Part shown: positions 35,029-44,509 of the stretch, piece by piece | How the letters are laid out: each line of letters starts with the position of its first letter | Position numbering within the stretch: the first letter of the stretch is position 1 | DNA from: Mycolicibacterium elephantis DSM 44368 | GTDB lineage: Bacteria > Actinomycetota > Actinomycetes > Mycobacteriales > Mycobacteriaceae | DNA length: 64,000 nucleotides | Direction of reading: 5' to 3' | Assembly: GCF_004014805.1 (NCBI RefSeq) | Contig: NZ_ATDN01000005.1 | Span: 62,001-126,000, forward strand | The notes under the pieces: model-generated | Told to the model about the DNA's origin: nothing | Databases searched by the model: none | The model's input: only the letters and a program-made list of their open reading frames with translations | Translations under genes and position numbers: made by a program

Positions 35029-37668
35029 TTACGCCGAGGCCGCCAACTCGATGTGCTGGGCGCCGTCGATGCCGGCGTACCGCTGCGCGTTACAGGTCAG
35101 CACGATCACCTGGCCGTCGCCGCCGACCGCGTTGAACACCGCGCCCATCTTGGCGAGCCGATCGGCGTCGGTGAAGCCCAACGCGTCGTCGATCACGACC
35201 GGAACGGTGTCCTCCTTGGCCACCAGCGCCGCGCTGGCCAGCCGCGCGACGATGCCCAACTGCTCCTTGGCGCCCCCGGACAGCGACTCGTACGGCACGG
35301 TGCGGCCCGCCAGTGTGCGGCTGCAGATGCGCAGCGCACTGTCGATCTCGACCTCGAAGGTGTCGCCAAACACGATGCGACCCAGCCGCTCCACCTCGTT
35401 GCGGAACGGCTCGACGTAACGAAGCCGGGTGGCGTCACGGTGTCGGGTGACCACAGAACGCAGCAGCTGCGCGGCACGCGCCCGCCGACGTACCCGCGCG
35501 TACTCCTCCTGGGCATGTTCGTGTTCGGTTTCCGCCTCGTCGAGCTGGCCCTTCCGGCCCTCGGTGCCGTACACCTTCAGTCGGGTGGACACCTCCCGCA
35601 GGGCGTCGGCCGTCTCGTCGTGACGAGCCGCCAACTCGTCGGCCTGCTGTGCGGCGTCACGCAGTGTCGCCGCGACGACGTCGGGCGCGGCGCCTGCCAA
35701 CTCCTGGCCCAACTCGGCGACGAGCGCGGCCGCCCGGTGCGCCTCCTCACCGTGTGTCTCGGCGTTCAGTGCCAGTTCGTCATCGGAGGCCGCCGCCCGC
35801 TGCTCAGCCAATCGCGCACGCGCGGCGGCGATTTCGCCCTCGACGGTGGTGAGCTTTTCACGTAGGGCCGTGGCCCGCAGCGCGCGCTCCCCCAGCCGCT
35901 TGGCCGCTTCCTCGGCGACCTTGCGGTGTGTCTCGCACTGCGCGACGGCCTGTTGATAGGCGGCCGACGCGTCGGCGAGGTCGGCGCGGGCCTGCGCGGC
36001 GTCACGGGGGGCGTCCGCGTCGATGCCGGGGGGCTCGCCGAGCTCGGCGAGCCGCGACCTCAGCTCGTCGACGGTGTCCTCACCGGTCAGCGCGTCCGCA
36101 GTGGCGCGCAACCGGTCCCGCTCGGCGGTCAGCTCCCGGCGCCGCTGATGCAGCACCCGCGCCGCGGCGACGTCGGCGGCCCCGGCCTGGCCCAACGCTT
36201 CAGCCAGGACCTCCTGAGCGGCAACCAGTTTCGCGCGGGTCTCGGTTGCCGTCGCGCCGGGAACCACCCGCGCGGTGAGGATTCCCGGCAGTTCGATGTC
36301 GGTCTGCGCGCCGAAGCTCGACGACCAGGTCACACCGGCCTGCAATCCGACCGGTTCACCGTCGACCCGCACCTCGATATCGCCGACCGACGTGAGCTCA
36401 ACCCGCGCCGACATCAGCTCGGCCTGGGCCGCCGCCCGTTGCATGGCGCTCTCGGCGGCCTCGATGGCGCGCATGTGCACGTCGGTCAGCGTGATCTCCG
36501 CGAGTTCGGTGTGCACCCGCTCGAGGTCGCGGTCGGCCGCGTCGATCTTGGCCAGCCGCGCCGCGAGCCGATCCGCCTCGTCGCGATCGGCCAGCCGCTG
36601 TGCGACCTGCCTGGCGGCCTCGACACGCTGCCTGGCGGTCTCCACCGCGGCCCTGGCCTCTTCGGCCGCCGCCTCCGCGGCGTGCGACACCTCCGCGGCG
36701 GTGTCGTGCTCGTCGGCGGCCTCGGTGACCGCGGCCTGCAGTTCGGCGATCGCGGCGGCCCGCTCGTCGATGTCGGCACGCAGCCGGCGTCGTTCCGTGA
36801 CCGCGGCGACCGCGGCCTTGTGCCCGGCCTCGGCGGCCGCGGCCACCAGTTCGGCTTCCTTGAGTTGCCGCGTCAGCGCGGCGACGGTGTCGGCGGCCTC
36901 CTGCGCCGCGGCCAGCCGCTTCGACGCCTCCGCGCGTTCCGCGGCCACTTGTCCGAGGTTCTCGGTCAGCTCCGCATGGCGGCGCACCGCGTCGTCGACC
37001 TCGGCGACGGCGGCCGCCGAACGCGCCAACGCCTCCTCGGCGGCGCGCAACCGGCCGGCGGCCGCCGCCCACTCGCCGGTGGGCCTGCCCGTGCGGGTGA
37101 AGTAGCGCAGGTACTCCGCCTCGATCCGGTCGACCAGCAGCGCCTCGGCGCCCGTCTGCGCCGGTGAGCCTTCGGGCTGCGCCTCACCGGCGGCGACGTC
37201 CAGCGCCCGCGACAGCGCGTCACAGCCCGAAAGGTCCACCGCCGCGGTCGATGTCGACTGCAGCACACGATGCGCCTGCCACAGCCCGGTGTCGACGGTC
37301 TCGGCCAACATGGCCCGCACCCGGTCGTGCGCTTCGTCGCCGGTGAGTTGTTCACGGTGCGGAGCCAGAATGGTCAGCGCGGTCTCGCAGCGCCTGTGGA
37401 ACCGTTTGCGGTACTCGAAACGGTAAGGGCCGGTGGATATTTCGGCGGTGATCTCGGCGCCGACGTCGGCGTGCGTCGGCTTGACCTGCTTGACCTCCTT
37501 CTTGCCCGACCGGTCCTTGGCCTCCAGCAGCAGGTCCAGCGCCTCGATCATCGAGGACTTGCCGACTTCGTTCGCCCCGCTGACCACCACGACGCCGTGG
37601 TCGGGAAACTCGATCTCGCGGTGGGTGATCCCGCGGTAGTTCGTCAGCACCAGCCTGTGCAGTTTCAT
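35029..37668 (-). CDS. SbcC/Rad50-like SMC-type ATPase (Rv1278-like)
   Basis: An 879-residue ATPase. Walker A is GANEVGKSSMIEALD near residues 31-45. A long Ala/Arg/Glu-rich coiled coil fills the middle. The C-terminal signature is LSGGAKEQLGIV, with Walker B VPVVIDDALGFTDADR. No CxxC zinc hook is apparent in the central hinge, where a beta-rich segment (EVRVDGEPVGLQAGVTW) is found instead; this differs from canonical SbcC. It overlaps the upstream nuclease gene by ATGA, so the two should act together in DNA-end processing, like SbcCD. The place and size match Rv1278. Confidence 0.9.
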   Translation of the reverse strand: MKLHRLVLTNYRGITHREIEFPDHGVVVVSGANEVGKSSMIEALDLLLEAKDRSGKKEVKQVKPTHADVGAEITAEISTGPYRFEYRKRFHRRCETALTILAPHREQLTGDEAHDRVRAMLAETVDTGLWQAHRVLQSTSTAAVDLSGCDALSRALDVAAGEAQPEGSPAQTGAEALLVDRIEAEYLRYFTRTGRPTGEWAAAAGRLRAAEEALARSAAAVAEVDDAVRRHAELTENLGQVAAERAEASKRLAAAQEAADTVAALTRQLKEAELVAAAAEAGHKAAVAAVTERRRLRADIDERAAAIAELQAAVTEAADEHDTAAEVSHAAEAAAEEARAAVETARQRVEAARQVAQRLADRDEADRLAARLAKIDAADRDLERVHTELAEITLTDVHMRAIEAAESAMQRAAAQAELMSARVELTSVGDIEVRVDGEPVGLQAGVTWSSSFGAQTDIELPGILTARVVPGATATETRAKLVAAQEVLAEALGQAGAADVAAARVLHQRRRELTAERDRLRATADALTGEDTVDELRSRLAELGEPPGIDADAPRDAAQARADLADASAAYQQAVAQCETHRKVAEEAAKRLGERALRATALREKLTTVEGEIAAARARLAEQRAAASDDELALNAETHGEEAHRAAALVAELGQELAGAAPDVVAATLRDAAQQADELAARHDETADALREVSTRLKVYGTEGRKGQLDEAETEHEHAQEEYARVRRRARAAQLLRSVVTRHRDATRLRYVEPFRNEVERLGRIVFGDTFEVEIDSALRICSRTLAGRTVPYESLSGGAKEQLGIVARLASAALVAKEDTVPVVIDDALGFTDADRLAKMGAVFNAVGGDGQVIVLTCNAQRYAGIDGAQHIELAASA

Positions 37669-38813
37669 GCCACCCCCCTGTCGGCAAGACGCAGCAGCAG
37701 CGCCAACGCAGCACGCGCGTCATCGGCCTCGTCACCGTCGGCGCGTGCCGCGGTGACCAACTCGTCGACCGCCGACGCCGCGAAGCCGCCGATGCCGAGG
37801 TCGTCGAACTCCCCGTCGGCGGGCATCACCGCGATGTCGGACTGCTTGTCGTCCACCCGCAACGCCGCGAACAGCCGGGCGTACTTGTCCAGGCAGGCGT
37901 CGAGCGCGGCCTTGTCGGTGACCGTCAGCGATCCGGTCAGCGCGAGACGCACCACGGTGCGGTCCTTGTCGGGCATCAGGTCGAGGTTGATGTCGAGGTC
38001 GGCGACGTCGCGGTTGCTGTCCACCGACCGGCGCAAGGTCACGAACCGCCAGCGACCGACCTTGTGCGGTTCGACACGGACCTGATGTGCCGGATCGTGC
38101 TCGTCGACCTCGACCACCAGCACGTGCCCGGGATCGGGTTCGATGTCGTCGTAATTGGTGACTTCCGGCGACCCCGAATACCAGATCCGGCCGGTGGACC
38201 CCACTTGCATGCGAGAGTGCTTGTCGCCCAACGCCACATAGTGCACGGCCCCACGGTCGACAGCCTCCTCCAAGGCCGCCAGCCGGATCAGCGACGGGCG
38301 GTCCTTGTCCGGCACGAAGATATCGACTCCGCCGTGCCCGACGACGATCCTGGTCGTCCCGTCGGCGGGCAGGTCGGCGAGCACGTCGGCGACGGGATCG
38401 GTCAGTGGCGCCTTGGAGGTCCACGGCGCCGCCACCAGCTGCAGGCCGGGCCTTATGTCGTGCACGCCCGCGCGGTCCAGGACCGTGACGTTGTCCGGGC
38501 ATTCGGCGGTGAACAGGGCGCTGCTGTACACCGACGACGCGTCCAGCGGGTCGTGGTTGCCCGGCAGCAGGTACACCGGAATACCGATGGCGCGCATGGC
38601 TTCCAGCGACTGGCTGACATCCCGGGGCGCGAGTTGGTTGTGCTCGAACACGTCCCCCGCGACCACCACGAACTCCGCGCCGCTGTCGGCGGCCACCTGC
38701 TTGAGACCGGCCACCGCGTCACGGCGGGCAGCCGAATACCGGGGCTGTGCCTCACCGTTGAGGAAATAACGGGTCATGCCGAGCTGCCAGTCGGCGGTGT
38801 GCACGAAACGCAT
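37665..38813 (-). CDS. SbcD/Mre11-like metallophosphoesterase (Rv1277-like)
   Basis: A 382-residue nuclease with all calcineurin-type metal motifs: FVHTADWQLG (D, H), VVAGDVFEHN (GD), LPGNHD (GNHD), VVGHGGVD (GH) and VALGDKHS (GDxH). It partners the SbcC-like ATPase, whose ATG overlaps its stop. The intergenic region 38814-38925 is shared with the divergent phosphatase gene. Confidence 0.92.
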   Translation of the reverse strand: MRFVHTADWQLGMTRYFLNGEAQPRYSAARRDAVAGLKQVAADSGAEFVVVAGDVFEHNQLAPRDVSQSLEAMRAIGIPVYLLPGNHDPLDASSVYSSALFTAECPDNVTVLDRAGVHDIRPGLQLVAAPWTSKAPLTDPVADVLADLPADGTTRIVVGHGGVDIFVPDKDRPSLIRLAALEEAVDRGAVHYVALGDKHSRMQVGSTGRIWYSGSPEVTNYDDIEPDPGHVLVVEVDEHDPAHQVRVEPHKVGRWRFVTLRRSVDSNRDVADLDINLDLMPDKDRTVVRLALTGSLTVTDKAALDACLDKYARLFAALRVDDKQSDIAVMPADGEFDDLGIGGFAASAVDELVTAARADGDEADDARAALALLLRLADRGVA

Positions 38814-38925
38814 CCCGGCCCCCTTCTGCTCGTTTCTTTCCCGGGCATCGCGAGTGTAGGACCGAGCACCGACAAGTTCGGTGAGGCGCGGCGCGCCATG
38901 ACGCCTGGTGCCCTACGGTGACACC

Positions 38926-39444
38926 GTGAGCGACTTGTCCCGCACGCTGCTCCTGCTTCGCCACGGCAAGTCGGACTACCCACCCGGGGTAAGCGACCAC
39001 GAGCGACCGTTGGCGCCGCGAGGGGTGCGTGAGGCGGCGCTGGCCGGCGACTGGTTGCGCGCGCATGCACCCGCGGTGGACGCGGTGCTGTGCTCGACTG
39101 CCGTGCGCACCCGCCAGACGCTGGAGCGCACCGGTATCGAGGCGCCCGTCGAGTACGTCGACCGGCTCTATGAAGCGGTGCCGGGCACCGTGATCGACGA
39201 GATCAACCGGACGTCGTCGCGGTTCCCCTCAGAGGTGCGCACCCTGCTCGTGGTCGGGCACGAACCCGCGATTTCTTCGGTCGCGCTGGGGCTGGCCGAC
39301 GACGAAAGCAGCAACGGCGATGCGGCCGAGCAGATCTCCATCAAGTTCCCGACGTCGGCGATCGCGGTGCTGCGCACTTCCCTGCCGTGGGCCGACCTGA
39401 CGCTCGGCGGCGCGACGCTGGTGACCTTCCACGTCGCGCGCTAG
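38926..39444 (+). CDS. SixA-like histidine phosphatase (Rv1276c-like)
   Basis: A 172-residue phosphoglycerate-mutase-superfamily protein. It has the RHG motif LLLLRHGKSDYP, CSTAVRTRQTLE (second Arg), and the distal LLVVGHEPAIS (His). SixA-type enzymes remove phosphate from phosphohistidine in phosphotransfer proteins; in actinobacteria the target is unknown. GTG 38926 is chosen because it starts just before the first strand. It is divergent from the SbcCD-like operon and converges on lprC, with a hairpin between them. Confidence 0.85.
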   Translation: MSDLSRTLLLLRHGKSDYPPGVSDHERPLAPRGVREAALAGDWLRAHAPAVDAVLCSTAVRTRQTLERTGIEAPVEYVDRLYEAVPGTVIDEINRTSSRFPSEVRTLLVVGHEPAISSVALGLADDESSNGDAAEQISIKFPTSAIAVLRTSLPWADLTLGGATLVTFHVAR

Positions 39445-39486
39445 CGACTTGTGTGGCTCACCGCAACCAAGCGCACACAAATCGCT
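39443..39486. terminator. Bidirectional terminator-like hairpin
   Basis: AGCGACTTGTGTG (39443-39455) pairs with CACACAAATCGCT (39474-39486) over 13 bp with one C-A mismatch and an 18-base loop. It fills the 44-bp gap between the convergent phosphatase and lprC genes. Confidence 0.6.
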
Positions 39487-39488
39487 GA

Positions 39489-40046
39489 TCAGGCGCGGGT
39501 TGCCAGTGTCAGCTCCATCAGCTTCAGCGCCATCTCGCATGCGTTGATGCCCGGCGACTGCGGGTTCACCCACCACCCGACGACGCCCGCCGCATCGCTG
39601 GCCACCCCGCACGCGCCGTTCGGGTCATCCGGGCGCATCACGATCGACTGGATGCCCGCCACCCGCCGGTCCTCGATCCGGTAGCCGAGCCGTTGCGCCG
39701 TCTGACGCTCGTTGTCCAGATTGCCCTGTTCGAACCAGAACCGGGTGATGTCGACGAGCCCCGACGGGTTGGCGGCCTGCCAGCGGCACACCGCGCCGAC
39801 GAAGGTGCTCTGGATGTCCAGCGGATCGGCGCCGACGGTCTCCGCGAGGATGTCCTCGGTCAACACGTCGCACTCCTTGAGCAGGTTCGGGTACTGCCGC
39901 TCGGAGTCGTCGTTCCTCGGGGCGCCGCCCGAGCCGGACTTGGCGGCGGTGCCCTCGACGGTCTGGGTGCACCCGGCCAGCAACGAGAATCCGGCCAGCG
40001 CCACGATTGCGGCAGCGGCGGCGCGACGGAATGGGCTGCGTCTCAT
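39489..40046 (-). CDS. lprC: Lipoprotein LprC (DUF3558 family)
   Basis: A 185-residue lipoprotein. Signal MRRSPFRRAAAAAIVALAGF ends in the lipobox LLAGC. The DUF3558-like domain contains an early Cys (LKECDVLTEDILAETVG) and a later one (VGAVCRWQA), plus GACGV and INACEM; these probably form disulfides. The ATG overlaps the lprB stop (ATGA). The lprB-lprC arrangement matches Rv1274-Rv1275. Its molecular role is unknown. Confidence 0.87.
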   Translation of the reverse strand: MRRSPFRRAAAAAIVALAGFSLLAGCTQTVEGTAAKSGSGGAPRNDDSERQYPNLLKECDVLTEDILAETVGADPLDIQSTFVGAVCRWQAANPSGLVDITRFWFEQGNLDNERQTAQRLGYRIEDRRVAGIQSIVMRPDDPNGACGVASDAAGVVGWWVNPQSPGINACEMALKLMELTLATRA

Positions 40047-40609
40047 TCGGAGTTCACAATCGATTGGCGGGTCAGTTCCTTGGCGACATCGCACGGGTCG
40101 GGGAACGGCTTCTGCACGTAGCTGACCGACCACTCGATGAAGTCGTCATCGAACTGGATGCCGATCTCGCAGAGGTTGTTGCCCAGAATCGGGTCCTCGC
40201 CCACCGCGATGAACCCGTCGTAACCCTCGATGTTGATGTCCTCCACGCTCGCTCGCGTGAGCTCCTCGGTCTTGCGCTCCCGGCCGATGGGGCTGCCGCG
40301 GAACCAGGTGAACGAGAAGTGCGGCCCGAGGATGCTGCCGCCGGCCAACCACTGGCAGCCCACCGAGGTCTTGGCTGTGTTGACCAGGCCGGGCACGCGG
40401 GTCTGCGCGCCGATCTCCTCATCGCTGACACCGCCGCACTGCGGGAAGAACGGACCATGTGAGACGTTCTCCGTCGGCGCGGTCGTCTGCGGCACCTCGG
40501 GGTTGGTCGGCTCCGAATCCGAGCATGCGGCAACCAGCGGGCTGATGACCGCGGCCGCCACAGCAAGCCGCAGGAAGGTCGCGCGCGTGGTGGGAGTCAC
40601 GTCATGCAC
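40043..40609 (-). CDS. lprB: Lipoprotein LprB (DUF3558 family)
   Basis: A 188-residue lipoprotein with signal FLRLAVAAAVISPLVAAC (lipobox VAAC) and a DUF3558 domain. The domain has Cys in FFPQCGGVS, VGCQWLAGG, NNLCEIGI and DPCDVA, paralleling lprC. The start is GTG 40609 or GTG 40600; neither has a strong ribosome-binding site. It is the first gene of a two-gene unit with lprC. Confidence 0.87.
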   Translation of the reverse strand: MHDVTPTTRATFLRLAVAAAVISPLVAACSDSEPTNPEVPQTTAPTENVSHGPFFPQCGGVSDEEIGAQTRVPGLVNTAKTSVGCQWLAGGSILGPHFSFTWFRGSPIGRERKTEELTRASVEDINIEGYDGFIAVGEDPILGNNLCEIGIQFDDDFIEWSVSYVQKPFPDPCDVAKELTRQSIVNSE

Positions 40610-40724
40610 TGTAGCGGCAGCTCATGAGGTCAACCACCGACATCCCCAGTGACCTGCGCCGTTATCGGGTTCACAGGTGTTTCGCAACAGACGCTGACCG
40701 CGGCCGGTGTGCGACAGTAGCGAG

Positions 40725-42476
40725 ATGTTGTGGGCGCTGCTGCGGCAGTATGCGCGGCCGTATCGAGGGCTGCTGGCCGTCGTGGCGCTGCTTCAGCTGA
40801 TCAGCACGCTGGCCTCGCTGTACCTGCCCACCGTCAACGCGGCCATCATCGACGACGGGGTCGCCAAGGGCGACCTGGGCACCATCGTCGAACTGGGTGG
40901 GGTGATGCTGGCCGTCACCGCCCTGCAGGTGCTCTGCGCGGTGGGCGCGGTGTTCTTCGGCTCGCGGGCGGGCATGGGGTTCGGCCGGGATCTGCGCTCG
41001 GCGATGTTTCACCACGTGACCGGGTTCTCGGCCGAGGAGACCGCGCGGTTCGGGGCGCCGTCGCTGTTGACCCGTACGACCAACGACGTCCAGCAAATCC
41101 AGGTGCTGGTGCAGCTGACATGCACCATGCTGATCACCGCACCGATCATGTCGGTCGGCGGCATCGTCATGGCGATGCACATGGACGTCGGCCTGTCGTG
41201 GCTGTTGGCGGTCGCGGTGCCCGTTTTGGCCCTGGCCAATTACTGGATCGTGTCGCGTCTGCTGCCGATCTTCCGGCGGATCCAGCGCCAGATCGACGGC
41301 ATCAACCGGGTGATGCGCGACCAGCTCGCCGGTATCCGGGTGATCCGCGCGTTCGCGCGGGAAGGCTTCGAGCGCAACCGCTTCGCGGAGGCCAACCACG
41401 CACTGGCCGACACCGCGTTGGACGCCGGCCGCTGGCAGGCGCTGATGCTGCCCGTGACGACGCTGGTGATCAACGTCTCCAGCGTCGCGCTGATCTGGTT
41501 CGGCGGTCTGCGCATCGACGCCGGGCAGATGCAGGTGGGCGCGCTGATCGCGTTTCTCTCCTACTTCATGCAGATCCTCATGGCGGTACTGTTGGCGACG
41601 TTCATCCTCGTCATCATTCCGCGCGCCTCGGTGTGCGCCGAGCGGATCACCGAGGTGTTGTCCACCCAGCCGCAGATCGCCAGCCCGCCGGATCCGGTCC
41701 GGCCGGCCACCATCGACGGCGAGATCCGGTTGCAGTGCGCGACCTTCCAATATCCCGGAGCGGAACGCCCGGTGCTGCAGGATGTTTCGTTGACGGCGCG
41801 GCCCGGAACCACCACTGCCGTGGTCGGGTCCACCGGCTCGGGTAAGTCGACGCTGCTGGCGTTGATTTGCCGGCTGTACGACGTGACCGGGGGTTCGGTG
41901 CGCATCGACGGCGTCGACGTGCGCGACTACGACCCCGAGCAGCTGTGGTCGACGATCGGCCTCGTGCCCCAACGCGGCTACCTGTTCTCCGGAACGGTGG
42001 CCGACAACCTGCAGCTCGGCGCGCGCCCGGGGCAGGTCGCCACCGAAGACGAGATGTGGGAAGCGCTGCGGGTGGCGGCCGCCGACGACTTCGTCCGCGC
42101 CGACCCCGACGGGTTGGCGATGCGGGTCGCCCAGGGCGGCATCAACTTCTCCGGTGGTCAACGGCAGCGCCTGGCCATCGCGCGTGCGGTCATCCGCCGT
42201 CCCGCGATCTACCTGTTCGACGACGCGTTCTCGGCGCTCGACGTGCACACCGACGTGCGGGTGCGGACCGCGCTGCGCGAGGTGTCGGCAGACGCGACGG
42301 TTCTTCTGGTGTCGCAACGGATTTCCACCGTCGCACAGGCAGACCAGATCGTCGTCGTCGACGACGGCCGCGTCGTCGGCGTCGGCACCCACGAAGCGCT
42401 GTTGACCCAATGCGCCGAGTACGCGGAATTCGCCGACTCGCAGTCGCTGGGCGCCGGTGTCGGAGGCATGCGATGA
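40725..42476 (+). CDS. ABC exporter half-transporter 1 (Rv1273c-like)
   Basis: A 583-residue fused TMD-NBD protein. Six membrane helices in an ABC_membrane domain are followed by an NBD with Walker [15 protein letters not shown]-loop [11 protein letters not shown], signature [15 protein letters not shown] and Walker [13 protein letters not shown]. Catalytic Glu is replaced by Asp (FDDA), as is usual in the degenerate-site partner of heterodimeric exporters. It pairs with the next gene, which it overlaps by ATGA. Homologues of Rv1272c/1273c are annotated as drug or lipid exporters. ATG 40725 is chosen; upstream codons are unsupported. Confidence 0.92.
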   Translation: MLWALLRQYARPYRGLLAVVALLQLISTLASLYLPTVNAAIIDDGVAKGDLGTIVELGGVMLAVTALQVLCAVGAVFFGSRAGMGFGRDLRSAMFHHVTGFSAEETARFGAPSLLTRTTNDVQQIQVLVQLTCTMLITAPIMSVGGIVMAMHMDVGLSWLLAVAVPVLALANYWIVSRLLPIFRRIQRQIDGINRVMRDQLAGIRVIRAFAREGFERNRFAEANHALADTALDAGRWQALMLPVTTLVINVSSVALIWFGGLRIDAGQMQVGALIAFLSYFMQILMAVLLATFILVIIPRASVCAERITEVLSTQPQIASPPDPVRPATIDGEIRLQCATFQYPGAERPVLQDVSLTARPGTTTAVVGSTGSGKSTLLALICRLYDVTGGSVRIDGVDVRDYDPEQLWSTIGLVPQRGYLFSGTVADNLQLGARPGQVATEDEMWEALRVAAADDFVRADPDGLAMRVAQGGINFSGGQRQRLAIARAVIRRPAIYLFDDAFSALDVHTDVRVRTALREVSADATVLLVSQRISTVAQADQIVVVDDGRVVGVGTHEALLTQCAEYAEFADSQSLGAGVGGMR

Positions 42477-44419
42477 GCGCGCCGACGGCGCGGCCGATCC
42501 GGGGCGTGGTGCAGGCCCCGACCGAGCGCTCACGCGACTTCACCGGTTCGGCATTGCGATTGGTCAAGCGGCTGACCCCACAACGCGCCCTGGCGCTGAC
42601 GGTGATCCTGCTCGGTGTGGGCGGCATCGCGATCAGCGTGATCGGGCCGCGGATCCTCGGGCACGCCACCGACTTGTTGTTCAACGGCGTGATCGGACGG
42701 CAGCTGCCCGCCGGCCTGACCAAGCAGCAGGCCATCGACGCGGCCCGCGCCCGCGGCGACAACACGTTCGCCGACCTGCTGTCGGGCATGGACGTCGTAC
42801 CGGGCCGCGGCGTCGACTTCAGCGCCGTCGGCCGTACACTGCTGCTCGCCCTCGGGTTGTATCTGATTGCCGCCCTTCTGGTTTGGCTGCAGTACCGGCT
42901 GCTCAACGTCGCCGTGCAGCGGACGATGGTGGCGTTGCGTTCCGATGTCGAGAACAAGCTGCATCGGATGCCGTTGTCCTACTTCGACTCCCGTCAGCGC
43001 GGTGAGGTGCTCAGCCGGGTCACCAACGACGTCGACAACATCCAGACATCGCTGTCGATGACGATCAGCCAGCTCATGACGTCGGTGTTGACCGTGTTCG
43101 CGGTGCTGGTCATGATGCTGACCATCTCCCCGCTGTTGACCTTGCTCACCGTCATCACCGTGCCGTTGTCGCTGTGGGCCACGCGGGCGATCGCGCGGCG
43201 GTCCCAGCGGATGTTCGTCGCACAGTGGGCGAACACCGGCCGGCTCAACGCCCACATCGAAGAGACCTACAGCGGCTTCACCATCGTCAAGACCTTCGGC
43301 CACCGCGCCAAGGCCACCGAACAGTTCGGTGAGCTCAACGACGACGTGTACAGGGCCAGTATCGGCGCACAGTTCTTCTCCGGGCTGGTCTCCCCGGCGA
43401 CCACGTTCATCGGCAACCTCAGCTATGTCGCGGTCGCGGTGGTCGGCGGCCTGCAGGTGGCGACCGGCCAGATCACCCTGGGCAACATCCAGGCGTTCAT
43501 TCAGTACGTCCGTCAGTTCAACCAGCCGTTGACCCAGGTCGCGGGGATGTACAACACGCTGCAGTCCGGTATCGCCAGCGCAGAGCGGGTTTTCGAGTTG
43601 CTGGACGCCGAGGAGGAGCCCGCGGACGGCGAGGGCCGAACGTTCCTTACCGCGCGAGAACTTGCGGAAATCTCGAGCGGTAAGGAACGTTCGCGCGTCC
43701 TGACGGGCCGGGTGGAGTTCGAGCACGTCAACTTCAGCTACCGCCCCGGCGTCCCGGTGATCGAGGACGTCTCGCTGGTGGCCGAACCGGGCACCACCGT
43801 GGCGATCGTCGGGCCGACCGGCGCCGGCAAGACGACGTTGGTGAACCTGTTGATGCGCTTCTACGAGGTCGATTCCGGCCGCATCCTCGTCGACGGGGTT
43901 GACATCGCGACGGTGAGCAGGGCCTCGCTGCGCTCCCGGATCGGCATGGTGCTGCAGGACACCTGGCTGTTCAACGGCACCATCTACGAGAACATCGCCT
44001 ACGGCCGCCCCGACGCCGACGAGGACGAGGTGATCGCGGCCGCCAAAGCCGCCTACGTCGACAGGTTCGTGCACACGCTGCCCGACGGGTATCAGACCAG
44101 GGTCAGCGACGACGGCGGCAACATCAGCGCGGGCGAGAAGCAGCTCATCACCATCGCCAGGGCGGTGCTGGCGCAACCGCGCCTGCTCGTGCTCGACGAG
44201 GCGACCAGTTCGGTCGACACCCGCACCGAGTTGTTGATCCAACAGGCGATGGCTGAGCTGCGTCGTGACCGGACGAGTTTCATTATCGCCCATCGGCTCT
44301 CGACGATCCGAGACGCCGACCTGATCGTGGTGATGGAGGCGGGCCGGATCGTCGAGCGCGGCAGCCACACCGAGTTGCTCGCTAAGCGCGGCGCTTATTG
44401 GGCGATGACGCAGGTCTAG
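42473..44419 (+). CDS. ABC exporter half-transporter 2 (Rv1272c-like)
   Basis: A 648-residue TMD-NBD protein. Walker A is [13 protein letters not shown], signature [15 protein letters not shown] and Walker [13 protein letters not shown] with the catalytic Glu, so this is the active NBD of the pair. A periplasmic-side insertion ([20 protein letters not shown]) lies early in the TMD. The linker between TMD and NBD is lengthened by a 57-bp palindrome at 43637-43693 that encodes 19 residues in frame. As I recall Rv1272c has 631 residues, about 17 fewer. Confidence 0.92.
   Translation: MSAPTARPIRGVVQAPTERSRDFTGSALRLVKRLTPQRALALTVILLGVGGIAISVIGPRILGHATDLLFNGVIGRQLPAGLTKQQAIDAARARGDNTFADLLSGMDVVPGRGVDFSAVGRTLLLALGLYLIAALLVWLQYRLLNVAVQRTMVALRSDVENKLHRMPLSYFDSRQRGEVLSRVTNDVDNIQTSLSMTISQLMTSVLTVFAVLVMMLTISPLLTLLTVITVPLSLWATRAIARRSQRMFVAQWANTGRLNAHIEETYSGFTIVKTFGHRAKATEQFGELNDDVYRASIGAQFFSGLVSPATTFIGNLSYVAVAVVGGLQVATGQITLGNIQAFIQYVRQFNQPLTQVAGMYNTLQSGIASAERVFELLDAEEEPADGEGRTFLTARELAEISSGKERSRVLTGRVEFEHVNFSYRPGVPVIEDVSLVAEPGTTVAIVGPTGAGKTTLVNLLMRFYEVDSGRILVDGVDIATVSRASLRSRIGMVLQDTWLFNGTIYENIAYGRPDADEDEVIAAAKAAYVDRFVHTLPDGYQTRVSDDGGNISAGEKQLITIARAVLAQPRLLVLDEATSSVDTRTELLIQQAMAELRRDRTSFIIAHRLSTIRDADLIVVMEAGRIVERGSHTELLAKRGAYWAMTQV
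43637..43693. repeat. 57-bp palindromic element inserted in frame within the ABC transporter gene
   Basis: Two 23-bp arms, 43637-43659 and 43671-43693, are inverted repeats with a single mismatch, around an 11-base loop. The arms start CGAACGTTCCTTACCG and end CGGTAAGGAACGTTCG. The total of 57 bp is exactly 19 codons, so the reading frame is kept. It falls in the linker between the TMD and NBD, where extra residues would be tolerated. This looks like a small mobile palindrome. Confidence 0.65.
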
Positions 44420-44423
44420 AGTG

Positions 44424-44485
44424 CGCGAGCAGACGTGAAAACCCCTAAAAGCAGCCGATTTTAGGGGTTTTCACGTCTGCTCGCG
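44424..44485. terminator. Perfect 27-bp-arm hairpin downstream of the ABC exporter
   Basis: The left arm 44424-44450 (starting CGCGAGCAGACGTGAAAACC) and right arm 44459-44485 are exactly complementary, with an 8-base loop GCAGCCGA. It starts five bases after the exporter stop. It is far longer than needed for a terminator and shares its arm start with the hairpin at 56517-56578, so it may belong to a repeat family used as a terminator. Confidence 0.75.
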
Positions 44486-44509
44486 GGAGAAGTCCGGCAG
44501 GATGGCGGC

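Noticed and set aside
41867..42472. An N-terminal extension of the second ABC exporter subunit
   Set aside because: It is an out-of-frame reading of the first subunit's NBD; ATG 42473 gives the expected ATGA overlap.
40671..42533. A 620-codon minus-strand frame opposite the ABC exporter
   Set aside because: Antisense to a clear ABC transporter and composed of low-complexity H/R/Q/D residues.
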